Positions 27,666 to 36,356 of a stretch of 64,000 nucleotides of DNA are shown one piece after another. The position numbers were made by a program, and so were the translations under genes. Numbering within the stretch: the first letter of the stretch is position 1; each line of letters starts with the position of its first letter. The stretch covers positions 248,001 to 312,000 of the forward strand of contig NZ_BMUZ01000005.1 of the NCBI RefSeq assembly GCF_014650455.1, in the 5' to 3' direction. Source of the stretch: Streptomyces xanthochromogenes. Its GTDB lineage: Bacteria; Actinomycetota; Actinomycetes; Streptomycetales; Streptomycetaceae. The notes beneath the pieces were generated by a model. That model was given only the letters and a program-made list of their open reading frames with translations, was not told where the DNA came from and did not search any database.

Positions 27666-30137
27666 TCAGCCCAGTCGGGTGAGCTTGTCGCCCGTACCCG
27701 GCTCGGCCAGCGCGGTCTTCAGCTGGACCGGCGCGGTCAGCTTTCCGTTGCCGGTGCCGATGGACAGCTCGCCGACGACGTCGCCCGCCTCCGCGGTGTG
27801 CGGGACGGGCTTGCCGCCGTTGCCCAGGGCGACCTCGACCTTCAGGCCCGGCCAGCCGACCGCCTTGAGGTCCTTGGCGGCCACGACCGGGGTCTTCCCG
27901 CCGAGCCCGTCGTCCACGTACCCGACGACATCGCCCTTCTTGACGACGGTCGCCGAGGTCACGGCGTTCTGCACGGACTTGATCAGCGTGTAGCTGCTGT
28001 TGATCGCGGCCTTCAGCTTGTTGTCGAGCGTGGTGCCGGTCCGCTGGCCCATCACGACGCCGTAGATCCGCTGGTTCTTGCCGTCGACGATCGTGTCGGC
28101 CGCCCACAGCAGGTTCCCGCCGGCCGGTGTCGAGGAGCCGGTCTTGATGCCGCTGACACCCGGCTTGAGCAGGATCGTGTTGTTGTTGTAGATCATCGAG
28201 TCGATGCCCGGGATCTTGATCTGGGGCGTGTTGACGATGCCCCGGAACACGTCGTTCTGCATGACCGCCTGGGCCAGCTTGAGCTGGTCGGTCGGCGTGG
28301 AGACCGTGGTCTCCTTCAGACCGCTGGGGTCGGTGTACGTCGTGTTGGTCATGCCGAGCGACTTCGCGGCGTCGTTCATCTTCGCGATGAACGCCTCCTC
28401 GCTGCCCGCGTCCCAACGGGCCAGCAGCCGGGCCGCGTTGTTGCCGGACGGGATCATCAGCAGTTCGAGCATCTGCTTCTCGGTGAACTGCTGGTTCTTG
28501 CGGATCGGCGCCGTCGACTCGTCGGGCTTCTTCGCGTCGTCCTCGGCCTGCTGGTCGACGGTGATCTTGTCGCCCTCCTGCTTCCCGCTGATCGGGTGGC
28601 CCTTGAGGATCACGTAAGCCGTCATCGTCTTGGCCACGCTCGCCAGCGGCGCGGGCTTCTGCTCCCCGTGCGTGCCGATGGTGCCCACGCCGTCCACGGC
28701 GACCGCCGACTGGCCCTCGGCGGGCCACGGCAGGTTGAGCGTGCCCCCGTCGAAGGAGTACGTCGCCGACGAGGTGAGGGTCAGCTTCGGGTCGGGCAGC
28801 GGACGCATGATCTGTACGACCGCAAAGACGACCAGGAGCAGCAGGACCAGCGGAGTCCAGATCTTGAAGCGCCGCACCGTGGAGCGGACCGCGGTCTGCG
28901 CCGGGGGCGGGGTGTTCGTCAGCTCGGCAAGCAGGTCGAGCGGGGGCTTCGGCGGCAGCGGCTGCTGCCGCGTCCGCTCGGCGCGGTCCGGTGCGGGTCC
29001 GGTGGCGCTCGGGGCCGGCGCCGCGCCGAAGGCGGCGGGCGGCGGCGGGGTCACCTTGGGCGCCTCGGGCCGCCTGGCGGGGGTCCCGGGCTTCTTCGTG
29101 CCGGTCCCCGCGTCGTCCGAGCGCAGCGGCACGAACTGGCTGGTCCGCTCGGCGGCCCGCTCCCCGGTGCGCTCGGCCTCGGGCTCCCGCTGGGGTGCGG
29201 GCAGCTTGAGCATGGCCGTCGGCTGGTCGACGGCCGGGGGCTTCGGGGCCTTGAAGACGGCGGTGGGGTGATCGATGCCTTCGCCCGCCCCGGGCTTGTC
29301 CGCCCCGGCGGACCCACCGGCCACGGCGGTCCCGGCAGCCTCGGGCGCCTTCGCGGCTTCGGGCACCTTGGGGGCGTCGGCCGCCCTGGCGGCGTCGCTC
29401 GTCTTGGCGGCGCCGGACGTCTTCGCGGGCCCGGGCTTGTCCGCCGCGGAGGCCTTGTCCGCTTCGGAGGCCTTGTCCGCTTCGGAGGCCTTGTCCGCCC
29501 CGGAGGCCTTGTCTGCCCCGGAGGCGTCGCCCGGCTTCGCGGCGTCGGCCGCCTTCGCCTGTTCGGGCTTGGCGGCGTCCTTGGGCTCGGGCTCGGCCGG
29601 GGACTCGGGCTCGGCGGGGCTCGGCGCCGCGGCAGCATCCGTCGCCGCGGCGGCCTTTTCCGGCTCGGCGGAGGCATCCTTCGTCGCGGCGGCCTTCTCC
29701 GGCTCGGCGGAGGCATCCGAGGAGCCGCTCTCCTCGTCGGCGGACGCGTCGGCGCCGGAGGTGTCCTCGACCGGGGCGCCGGAGCCCGGCGCGGCCGGGG
29801 ACTCCTCGGCCTTGCTGCCCGGCTCGGCGGGCTTCGCCGGCTTCTCGGCACCCTCGGCCTCGGCGACAGCGTTGTCCGCCTTCGACTCGCGCGGCGCGGA
29901 GTCCGGCGCGGGATCGGCCGTCCTGTCGTCCGCGTCCTGGTCGACCCAGGCCGCGACCGCCGCGCGGAGCCGGGAGTCGCCGTCTTCCTGGCGCGGGGCC
30001 CGGAAGACCGCGGTCGCCTGGTCCACGGAACCCGAACCGGCCCCGGAACCGTTGGCCGACCGGGCGGCGTCCTCCCCCGTGCCGGACGAACCCGACGACT
30101 GCTGCTGCTCCGACTTGTCGGGGGACTCGCCCGCCAC
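27666..30137 (-). CDS. D-alanyl-D-alanine carboxypeptidase (PBP5/S11) with long cytosolic low-complexity region
   Basis: The catalytic S11 domain trims the terminal D-Ala of peptidoglycan. Active-site motifs are SVAK (in LASVAKTMTAYVILKG), SGN (MIPSGNNAARLL) and KTG (SGIKTGSS). A single membrane helix (IWTPLVLLLLVVFAVVQIM) precedes it. The first 400 or so residues are cytosolic and highly charged and Ala-rich, with near-repeats of ADKASEADKAS and of PTAVFKAPK-type motifs. I chose the GTG at 30137 because GGAGGAGG lies five bases upstream. The ATG at 30188 has no ribosome site. With this start the protein has 823 residues, twice the usual PBP5 length. Confidence 0.9.
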   Translation of the reverse strand: MAGESPDKSEQQQSSGSSGTGEDAARSANGSGAGSGSVDQATAVFRAPRQEDGDSRLRAAVAAWVDQDADDRTADPAPDSAPRESKADNAVAEAEGAEKPAKPAEPGSKAEESPAAPGSGAPVEDTSGADASADEESGSSDASAEPEKAAATKDASAEPEKAAAATDAAAAPSPAEPESPAEPEPKDAAKPEQAKAADAAKPGDASGADKASGADKASEADKASEADKASAADKPGPAKTSGAAKTSDAARAADAPKVPEAAKAPEAAGTAVAGGSAGADKPGAGEGIDHPTAVFKAPKPPAVDQPTAMLKLPAPQREPEAERTGERAAERTSQFVPLRSDDAGTGTKKPGTPARRPEAPKVTPPPPAAFGAAPAPSATGPAPDRAERTRQQPLPPKPPLDLLAELTNTPPPAQTAVRSTVRRFKIWTPLVLLLLVVFAVVQIMRPLPDPKLTLTSSATYSFDGGTLNLPWPAEGQSAVAVDGVGTIGTHGEQKPAPLASVAKTMTAYVILKGHPISGKQEGDKITVDQQAEDDAKKPDESTAPIRKNQQFTEKQMLELLMIPSGNNAARLLARWDAGSEEAFIAKMNDAAKSLGMTNTTYTDPSGLKETTVSTPTDQLKLAQAVMQNDVFRGIVNTPQIKIPGIDSMIYNNNTILLKPGVSGIKTGSSTPAGGNLLWAADTIVDGKNQRIYGVVMGQRTGTTLDNKLKAAINSSYTLIKSVQNAVTSATVVKKGDVVGYVDDGLGGKTPVVAAKDLKAVGWPGLKVEVALGNGGKPVPHTAEAGDVVGELSIGTGNGKLTAPVQLKTALAEPGTGDKLTRLG

Positions 30138-30282
30138 CGATGCCTCCTCCAGACGCCGGGTGGCGTCATTCGAAACTGTCCGAACCATGTACCAGTGTCC
30201 CGTGTGCCGGGTAGGCCCCCGCGGCTAGACGAGAACGACATACCTGTCGGTTCCCGTACGAACCGCCCAGGCGCTCTCGACA

Positions 30283-30316
30283 GATGAATGTGAGAGGGGT
30301 CACCCTGTCATTCATC
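30283..30316. promoter_or_regulatory. Inverted repeat GATGAATG-N18-CATTCATC
   Basis: Perfect 8-base arms in the 196-base divergent region between the carboxypeptidase and GPP34 genes. The right arm is just upstream of the GPP34 ribosome site (GGAGG at 30323). It could be an operator or, in RNA, a hairpin in the leader. Confidence 0.4.
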
Positions 30317-30333
30317 CACGCGGGGAGGCATGG

Positions 30334-31086
30334 ATGGGCAGGAGCCGCAGAACTATTCCGGAAGAGCTGTTGCTGCTCGCTCTGGACCCGGCCACGGGTA
30401 CCACAGCGCAGCCGCAGTCGCTCGACCTCGGCCTCGCCGGAGCACAGCTAGTGGAGCTGGCTCTGGCAGGACGGATAGCCCCAGACGGGGATCGTATCGC
30501 CGTGGTGATGGCACGGCCGACAGGAGATCCGACCTTGGACTCCGCACTGGAACTGCTGCGCAGGCGCGGCAGCCCGGTACGGGCCGTCCACTGGATCGGC
30601 GGACCCCGCCTCGGGCTCCGCCAGATTTACCTCGCGCACCTGGAGCGCTGCGGCATGGTCCATGCCGTGTCGGGCCAGATGTGCGGGGTGCTGCCGACGA
30701 CCCGCTACCAAGCGACGGAGACAGCGATCAGCCGGGACATCAGGGCCCGGCTGGACAGTGCGATCCGCACCGGCGTACCGCCGGACCCGCGGACCGCGGC
30801 GCTCGCCGCGCTGGCCCACGCAGTCGGGCTCGGCAAGCACCTGTACCCCGGCAACGAGGGGCGGTCATCGCGCTCCCGGCTAAGGGACCTGATCAGGCAC
30901 GACCCCATGGGCGGTCTCGTCGCGCACGCCGTGATGGACGTCCAGAACGGTGTGGCCGCTCAGCCGCGCCGCAACGGCCAGGCCGGCACCGCCGCGCCGG
31001 ACCCCGGGAGTCGCCACGCGGCGGCGGCCGGCGTCCCGATGCAGCCGCATCACGGGGTGATGGCCAGGGCCGTGGCTCACCACTAG
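30334..31086 (+). CDS. GPP34 (GOLPH3-like) family protein
   Basis: A 250-residue GPP34 domain protein. Family features are the opening TIPEELLLLALDPATG, LGLAGAQLVELALAGRIAPDGDRIAVV, the central DPTLDSALELLRRRGSPVRAVHWIG and the late LAALAHAVGLGKHLYP segment. The ~35 C-terminal residues are low-complexity. In eukaryotes the fold binds phosphatidylinositol-4-phosphate at Golgi membranes. Actinobacteria have many copies of unknown role. GGAGG precedes the ATG at 30334 by six bases. It is followed by a strong terminator, so it is monocistronic. Confidence 0.85.
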   Translation: MGRSRRTIPEELLLLALDPATGTTAQPQSLDLGLAGAQLVELALAGRIAPDGDRIAVVMARPTGDPTLDSALELLRRRGSPVRAVHWIGGPRLGLRQIYLAHLERCGMVHAVSGQMCGVLPTTRYQATETAISRDIRARLDSAIRTGVPPDPRTAALAALAHAVGLGKHLYPGNEGRSSRSRLRDLIRHDPMGGLVAHAVMDVQNGVAAQPRRNGQAGTAAPDPGSRHAAAAGVPMQPHHGVMARAVAHH

Positions 31087-31175
31087 CGGAACCGGCACCA
31101 GACACCACCGGCACCAGTAGTCGCACCACCGCCGCACCGACGTCCCCATGACCCGGTTCGGGAGCCGCATCCAGG

Positions 31176-31209
31176 AACGCGCGGGGCTGTCCCAACAGCC
31201 CCGCGCGTT
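31176..31209 (+). terminator. Terminator after the GPP34 gene
   Basis: A perfect 15-bp stem AACGCGCGGGGCTGT / ACAGCCCCGCGCGTT with loop CCCA. Confidence 0.9.
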
Positions 31210-31313
31210 CGCATAGTCGCTGTGTGTGGCCATTTTCCAGCGCGTGCCGGGATGTTGGTGGCAGTCTGCTGAGCAGAAGAACAGAAGAGCCGTGAGCCGG
31301 AGGTGCGTTACCC

Positions 31314-32183
31314 GTGGCGTCCAACGTCAATCCCACCGTCAGGCGGCGCCGACTGGGCCAGGAGCTGCGCAGACTCCGCGAGCTGAAGGGCATGACGGCC
31401 GAAGAGGTCGCCGAGCGCCTGCTGGTGTCCCAGTCGAAGATCAGCCGCCTGGAGAACGGCCGCCGTTCGATCAGCCAGCGCGATGTGCGCGATCTGTGCG
31501 GGGTCTACGAGGTCGAGGACCACCGGATCGTCGACTCGCTGATGCAGATGGCCAAGGACTCCCGCCAGCAGGGCTGGTGGCACGCCTTCGGCGACATCCC
31601 GTACAGCGTCTACATCGGTCTGGAGCCGGACGCGGCGAGTCTGCGCGTCTACGATCCGCAGGTCGTGCCCGGGCTGCTGCAGACCCGGCAGTACGCGGAA
31701 TCCCTCATCGCGGGGGCGCTGCCGGAGACCGCCCCGACCGACGTCGAGAAGCGGGTCAACGTCCGCCTGCGACGGCAGGAGCGGGTGAAGGCGACGGAGA
31801 ACCCCCTGCGCCTGTGGGTGGTCATCGACGAGGCGGCGCTGCGCCGCAGGGTCGGTGACAAGCAGCTGATGATCGACCAGCTGGAATTCCTCATCGACCA
31901 GTCCCAACTCCCGCACGTCACCGTGCAGGTGCTGCCGTTCAGCATGGGCGCGCATCCGGGAATCAACGGCCAGTACGCGATTCTGGAATTTCCGGACGCC
32001 TCGGACTCCAGCGTCGTCTACATCGAGGGCGTCACCAGCGACCTCTACCTGGAAAAGGCCAATGATGTCCAGAAATACAGCGTGATGTACGAGCACTTGA
32101 GGGCGCAGGCGCTGAATGTGGACCAGACCCGGGAATTCATTACGAAGGTCGCCAAGGAATACGCCGACGGCACGGCAGGCTGA
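31314..32183 (+). CDS. XRE-family regulator with DUF5753 sensor domain
   Basis: A 289-residue helix-turn-helix protein. The XRE DNA-binding domain covers residues 9-68 (LGQELRRLRELKGMTAEEVAERLLVSQSKISRLENGRR). The rest is DUF5753 (about 100-280), with the typical VPGLLQTRQYAESLI and VQVLPFSMGAHPGINGQYAILEFPD segments. It is followed 171 bases later by a DUF397 gene, the classic Streptomyces pair (WhiJ-like), in which the small protein is thought to modulate the regulator. GTG or ATG start near 31314. Its targets are unknown. Confidence 0.93.
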   Translation: MASNVNPTVRRRRLGQELRRLRELKGMTAEEVAERLLVSQSKISRLENGRRSISQRDVRDLCGVYEVEDHRIVDSLMQMAKDSRQQGWWHAFGDIPYSVYIGLEPDAASLRVYDPQVVPGLLQTRQYAESLIAGALPETAPTDVEKRVNVRLRRQERVKATENPLRLWVVIDEAALRRRVGDKQLMIDQLEFLIDQSQLPHVTVQVLPFSMGAHPGINGQYAILEFPDASDSSVVYIEGVTSDLYLEKANDVQKYSVMYEHLRAQALNVDQTREFITKVAKEYADGTAG

Positions 32184-32354
32184 TCGAGGCGCGGCACGGT
32201 ACACCCCACGCGTACCGCGATGGAAGAGCCAACCGGAATATGCCATCCGGTCGAGTGAATGGCCCCCGCACACTACGAGACCTGCGAGTAGCGTCGATCA
32301 CGTCAACGAAGACCGTTGGGCGGGAACGACCAACTGGCAGGAATCGGAGCGATC

Positions 32355-32558
32355 ATGGCCATTCTTCAGGGCGCCACGGACACTTGGACGAAGTCCTCGT
32401 ACTCCACCGGAAACGGCGCATGTGTCGAAGTCAAGTCCCCCGAGACGCACGCCATCGCCGTGCGGGACTCCAAAGTGACCGCGGGCCCCTCGATCTCCTT
32501 CGCCCCCGGCGCGTGGAACGCGTTCGTGGCCGAGGTGACCCGGGACTCCCTCAGCTGA
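32355..32558 (+). CDS. DUF397 small protein, partner of the XRE regulator
   Basis: A 67-residue DUF397 protein with the hallmark TWTKSSYSTGNGACVEVKS, IAVRDSKV and APGAWNAFVAEV. These small proteins are encoded next to XRE/DUF5753 regulators in Streptomyces and are suspected to act as their antagonists or toxin-like partners. The ATG at 32355 follows GGAG by five bases. An in-frame ATG at 32316 lacks a good site. The same-strand order regulator then DUF397 suggests one transcription unit. Confidence 0.93.
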   Translation: MAILQGATDTWTKSSYSTGNGACVEVKSPETHAIAVRDSKVTAGPSISFAPGAWNAFVAEVTRDSLS

Positions 32559-32597
32559 CGACCGCCGCAGCCATCGTGATACCCGTCTTATCGACAA

Positions 32598-32638
32598 GAG
32601 CCCTCTCGACTGGTCCGCCGTCCCGGCCGAGGGGGCTC
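32598..32638. terminator. Hairpin between convergent DUF397 and EthD-like genes
   Basis: GAGCCCTCTCG (32598-32608) pairs with CGAGGGGGCTC (32628-32638) across a 19-base loop, between two convergent stops. Confidence 0.6.
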
Positions 32639-32663
32639 GGCCATGCCCGCGGCACCGGACCCG

Positions 32664-33503
32664 CTAGCGGAGTTCGTCCACGTAGCGGTCGGTGCCCGGC
32701 ACGGTGGGAAGGAACGGCGCCGCCAACTCCAGCCTCCCCAGACCCGTTTCGGCCACCGCGGCGTCGAGTCCGGTGAAGTGGTCCGCCCAGACCTCGCGCG
32801 GATCCCGCTCCAGGAACCAGAGGAGCGTGAGCCGGGTGCCGACGCCCTCGACCTGCTTCACATACGTCATGCGGTCGCCCGGCAGCGGGGTCGGCCGGAA
32901 CACGGTCACCATCGCCGCGGGCCCCCCGGAAAGCCGCCGGGGCAGCTCCTTCGAGCGCAGCCACTCCAGCAACTCCGGCCGGGCGTCGGCGCTTTCGGCG
33001 TCGACGACCTGGAGGACCAGGCCCGCGTAGGGGTGGTCGAGGGCGTGGTAGTCGCGCGGGCCGGCCGCGCCGTCGCGGTAGACGGTCGCCTCGTGGTCCT
33101 GGAACGCGGTGAAGACGTGGGTGCGGTCCTGATAGACCCGGCCGTCGCGGTTGAGGCGCTTGTTGATGCCGACGGTCCACTTCATGTGCTCGTCGTAGCG
33201 CCCGTCGGTGATCCAGTACGTCGAGAGGTAGCAGCCCGCGCCGACCGGCTGGGCGATCGCGGACTTCTCCGGGTAGCGCAGCTCCTGGAGCTCGCGAGTG
33301 GCGACCCAGCGGCGTCCCGCGTACATCCAGGGCATGGCCATCGCGCCGGCGTAGTAGTGGTCGTCCTCGTACCAGCGGTTGTAGGCGTACTCGTGCCCCG
33401 GGTGCGGCTCCACCATGGTGATCAGCGCGTGCCCCGGGCGCACCCCGTAGGGGCCCACCGACGCCAGCTCCGCGTACGCCCCGGGCCGTGTGTCCTCCGT
33501 CAT
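32664..33503 (-). CDS. Hypothetical protein, EthD/dimeric alpha-beta barrel-like
   Basis: A 279-residue protein I do not recognise as a named family. The N-terminal part HALITMVEPHPGHEYAYNRWYEDDHYYAGAM resembles the start of EthD and other dimeric alpha-beta barrel (ferredoxin-like) domains, where the aromatic-rich WYEDDHY segment lines the pocket. A second similar half (about 150-279, FRPTPLPGDRMTYVKQVEGVGTRLTLLW) may be a duplicate domain. It is divergent from an SDR gene with a palindromic operator at the shared promoter. I infer it belongs to the same small-molecule catabolic regulon. Confidence 0.65.
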   Translation of the reverse strand: MTEDTRPGAYAELASVGPYGVRPGHALITMVEPHPGHEYAYNRWYEDDHYYAGAMAMPWMYAGRRWVATRELQELRYPEKSAIAQPVGAGCYLSTYWITDGRYDEHMKWTVGINKRLNRDGRVYQDRTHVFTAFQDHEATVYRDGAAGPRDYHALDHPYAGLVLQVVDAESADARPELLEWLRSKELPRRLSGGPAAMVTVFRPTPLPGDRMTYVKQVEGVGTRLTLLWFLERDPREVWADHFTGLDAAVAETGLGRLELAAPFLPTVPGTDRYVDELR

Positions 33504-33539
33504 GCCGCATCCCTTCCTTCCGTCACCGGACGCCCTTAC

Positions 33540-33556
33540 TCTGACGCCCCGTCAGA
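33540..33556. promoter_or_regulatory. Perfect palindrome TCTGACG-CCC-CGTCAGA (regulon site A)
   Basis: A 7+7 inverted repeat with 3-base spacer between the divergent EthD-like and SDR genes. It is the same motif as four sites near 53-55 kb, so it is likely the binding site of a shared TetR-type regulator. Confidence 0.75.
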
Positions 33557-33584
33557 AGATGTGCCAGAGCCGGGAGGCGACCGG

Positions 33585-34367
33585 ATGTTGCTGAGTGGGA
33601 AGACCGTCATCGTGTCCGGGGTCGGGGCCGGGCTCGGGCACCAGGTCGCCGCCGCCGTGGTGCGCGACGGGGGCAACGCGGTGCTCGGCGCACGCACCGC
33701 GGCCAACCTCGCCAAGTCCGCGGCCGAGATCGACCCGGACGGCACCCGCACCGCCCACCTGCCGACCGACATCACCGACGAGTCCCAGTGCGAGGCGCTC
33801 GCCGCGCTCGCCGTGGAGCGCTTCGGCGCGGTCGACGCGGTCGTCCATGTCGCCGCCTGGGACAGCTACTTCGGCGGGCTTCGGGACGCGGACTTCGCCA
33901 CCTGGCAGCAGGTCATCGACGTGAACCTGCTCGGCACCCTGCGCATGACCCGGGCCTGCCTGCCCGCGCTCAAGGCGCGCGGCGGCTCGGTGGTCGTCAT
34001 CGGCACGCAGTCGTCGGTGGCGGCGCCCTCCCAGGTGTGGCAGGCGGCGTACGCGGCGTCCAAGGGGGCGCTCACCTCCGCGATGTACTCCATGGCGCGC
34101 GAGCTCGGCCCGGACCGGATACGGGTCAACACGGTGCTGCCGGGCTGGATGTGGGGGCCGCCGGTGCAGGCGTACGTGCAGTTCACCGCGCACACCGAGG
34201 GCGTGCCGGAGGAGGAGGTGCTCGGGCGGCTCACCGAACGTATGGCACTGCCGGAGCTGGCCACGGACGGCGATGTGGCGGACGCCGTGGTCTTCCTGGC
34301 GTCGGACCGGGCCCGCGCGATCACCGGCCAGTCGCTCCTGGTGAACGCCGGCGAGCTGATGCGGTGA
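33585..34367 (+). CDS. Short-chain dehydrogenase/reductase
   Basis: A 260-residue classical SDR. The NAD(P) motif is SGVGAGLG (11-18), the structural motif is VVHVAAW near 86-92, and the catalytic residues are Ser143/144, Tyr156 and Lys160 (YAASK). It probably oxidises or reduces an alcohol/ketone in a degradative route. The ATG at 33585 has GGGAGG at good spacing. It shares its promoter region with the divergent EthD-like gene and regulon site A. A strong terminator follows. Confidence 0.92.
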   Translation: MLLSGKTVIVSGVGAGLGHQVAAAVVRDGGNAVLGARTAANLAKSAAEIDPDGTRTAHLPTDITDESQCEALAALAVERFGAVDAVVHVAAWDSYFGGLRDADFATWQQVIDVNLLGTLRMTRACLPALKARGGSVVVIGTQSSVAAPSQVWQAAYAASKGALTSAMYSMARELGPDRIRVNTVLPGWMWGPPVQAYVQFTAHTEGVPEEEVLGRLTERMALPELATDGDVADAVVFLASDRARAITGQSLLVNAGELMR

Positions 34368-34751
34368 CCGACGAGCACCGCAACTGATGGACGAACAAAG
34401 CCAGTTGGGCCTGCTTTCCCGACCGCACGGGACCCGCATCCCGTGCGGTCGTTCGCGTCTGTACGCGCCGGGGTGGCGGAGTCTGACGAAGCGCCCGCCC
34501 ATCGTGTGGCTGCCGTCACATGCGCGACAACACCCTCAAGGGTAAAGATGGAGCAAAACCGTTCGGCTTCATGACCGTCGTTCATATCCATGACCGGCAG
34601 ATGTCTTGACCGGCCCCTCGGGCAAGGGGTTCAATCCCCCAAGTCCCCGCTCCCGCACGGGGCGCCGCTGAACCGGACCACTGACGAAGGCATCCGAGTT
34701 CCTCGACGTCGTTCAGCGACGTTCACAAGGCGGACCCCTGGGAGGGGGCAC
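34368..34751. other. Spacer with terminator and a symporter leader
   Basis: Besides the terminator at 34421-34450, this region has an inverted repeat ACGTCG-TTCAG-CGACGT (34706-34722) upstream of the symporter start, and GGAGGGGG just before its ATG. No credible gene is present. Confidence 0.55.
34421..34450 (+). terminator. Terminator after the SDR gene
   Basis: Perfect 12-bp stem GACCGCACGGGA / TCCCGTGCGGTC with loop CCCGCA. Confidence 0.85.
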
Positions 34752-36356
34752 ATGAACAGTCTCGACTGGGCCGTGCTCATCGGTTACTTCGGCGTGATGG
34801 TCGCGATCGGCATCTGGTCCCACAGGCGGGTCGACAACGTCTCCGACTTCTTCACCGCCGGCGGCAGGATGCCGTGGTGGCTGTCCGGCATCTCGCACCA
34901 CATGTCCGGCTACAGCGCGGTGATGTTCACCGGTTACGCCGGCATCGCCTACCAGTACGGCGTCACGTCGTTCGTGACCTGGTCCTTCCCGATAGCCGTC
35001 GGCATCGGCATCGGCGCCAAGCTCTTCGCGCCCCGGCTCAACCGGCTGCGCTCCAGGCTCCTGGTGGCCTCCCCGCTCGAATACCTCAAGAACCGCTACA
35101 ACGTCTCCACCCAGCAGGCGCTGGCCTGGTCCGGGCTGCTTCTGAAGATCGTCGACGTGGGCGCCAAGTGGGCGGCGATCGCCACCCTGCTGTCGGTGTT
35201 CACCGGCATCTCGATCACCCAGGGCATCTTCATCACGGGCTGCATCACCGCCGTGTACTGCACGGTCGGCGGCCTGTGGGCCGACGCGCTCACCGAACTC
35301 GGCCAGTTCGTCATCCAGTTGTTCGCCGGGCTCGCGATGCTGATCGCCGTCATGGGCAAGCTGGACGGCGTCTCCACGCTGTGGACGGTGTGGGACAAGC
35401 TGCCCAGCGGCCACGGCCACGCCACCGCCGGCCCGTACACCGTCACGTTCCTGATGGCGTTCCTCTTCATCAAGACCTTCGAGTACAACGGCGGCATGTG
35501 GAACCAGGCCCAGCGCTACATGGCCACCGACTCGGCCCGCTCGGCGACCCGTTCGGCCTGGCTGTCCGCGGTCCTGTGGGCGGTGTGGCCGACCGTGCTC
35601 TTCTTCCCGATGTGGTGCGCGCCGCTGCTCGTGCACGCCAAGAAGCCCGACGGGTCGGACAGTTACGCCCTGATGACCGAGACGCTGCTGCCGCACGGCA
35701 TGCTCGGCCTGGTAGTCGTCGGCTTCTTCTCGCACACGATGGCCATGTGCTCGTCGGACGCCAATGCCATCGCGGCCGTCTTCACCCGGGACATCATGCC
35801 CGTCCTGTCGAAGTCGGCCCGGGCCTGGAACGCGCGCGCGGGGCTGGTCGCCGCGCGGCTGTCGACGCTCGTCTTCCTCGGCCTGTCGATGACGGTCGCC
35901 ACCCAGGTCAGCTCGCCCGCGTTCAAGGACATCATCACCGTGGTGATCAAGTGGGTGGCCGGACTCATGGGACCGATCGCGATCCCGTTCATGCTCGGCC
36001 TGCTCAAGTCGTTCCGCAGGTCCGGTCCGACGGCGGCGCTCACCAGCTGGGCGGCCGGGCTGCTCGCGTTCTTCTTCGTCAACTACGACCTGGACGGCTC
36101 GCAGAAGACCGATGTGGCCCTGCAGTGGCAGGTGTCGGTGCCGCTCGCGATCTCACTGGTCCTGTACGTCGTGGTCGGCCTGCTCAAACCGGAGGACACC
36201 CCGGGGCGGGACGCGCTGCTCGCGCTCGTCAACTCCGATGGGGACGGGCCGGGTTCGGGTCAGCCGACGATGTCGGGCTCGTCGTCCGCGGAGCCCGCGC
36301 CGGAGTCCGAGACCGAGTCCGCGCCAGAGCCGTCGTCGCCGCCGGTCGCCGGGTAG
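34752..36356 (+). CDS. Sodium:solute symporter (SSS/SLC5 family)
   Basis: A 534-residue importer with about 13 hydrophobic helices, expected to take up an organic solute with Na+. Family features are the first helices LDWAVLIGYFGVMVAIGIW, the loop DFFTAGGRMPWWLSGISHHMSGYSAVMFTGYAGIAY, SPLEYLKNRYN and the late MAMCSSDANAIAAVFTRDI, which contains conserved Na+-site residues. The C-terminus from about 505 is a Ser/Pro/Glu-rich tail. GGAGGGGG precedes ATG 34752. The tail overlaps in antisense with the next gene. SSS family is clear but sugar versus amino or organic acid use is not. Confidence 0.9.
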   Translation: MNSLDWAVLIGYFGVMVAIGIWSHRRVDNVSDFFTAGGRMPWWLSGISHHMSGYSAVMFTGYAGIAYQYGVTSFVTWSFPIAVGIGIGAKLFAPRLNRLRSRLLVASPLEYLKNRYNVSTQQALAWSGLLLKIVDVGAKWAAIATLLSVFTGISITQGIFITGCITAVYCTVGGLWADALTELGQFVIQLFAGLAMLIAVMGKLDGVSTLWTVWDKLPSGHGHATAGPYTVTFLMAFLFIKTFEYNGGMWNQAQRYMATDSARSATRSAWLSAVLWAVWPTVLFFPMWCAPLLVHAKKPDGSDSYALMTETLLPHGMLGLVVVGFFSHTMAMCSSDANAIAAVFTRDIMPVLSKSARAWNARAGLVAARLSTLVFLGLSMTVATQVSSPAFKDIITVVIKWVAGLMGPIAIPFMLGLLKSFRRSGPTAALTSWAAGLLAFFFVNYDLDGSQKTDVALQWQVSVPLAISLVLYVVVGLLKPEDTPGRDALLALVNSDGDGPGSGQPTMSGSSSAEPAPESETESAPEPSSPPVAG

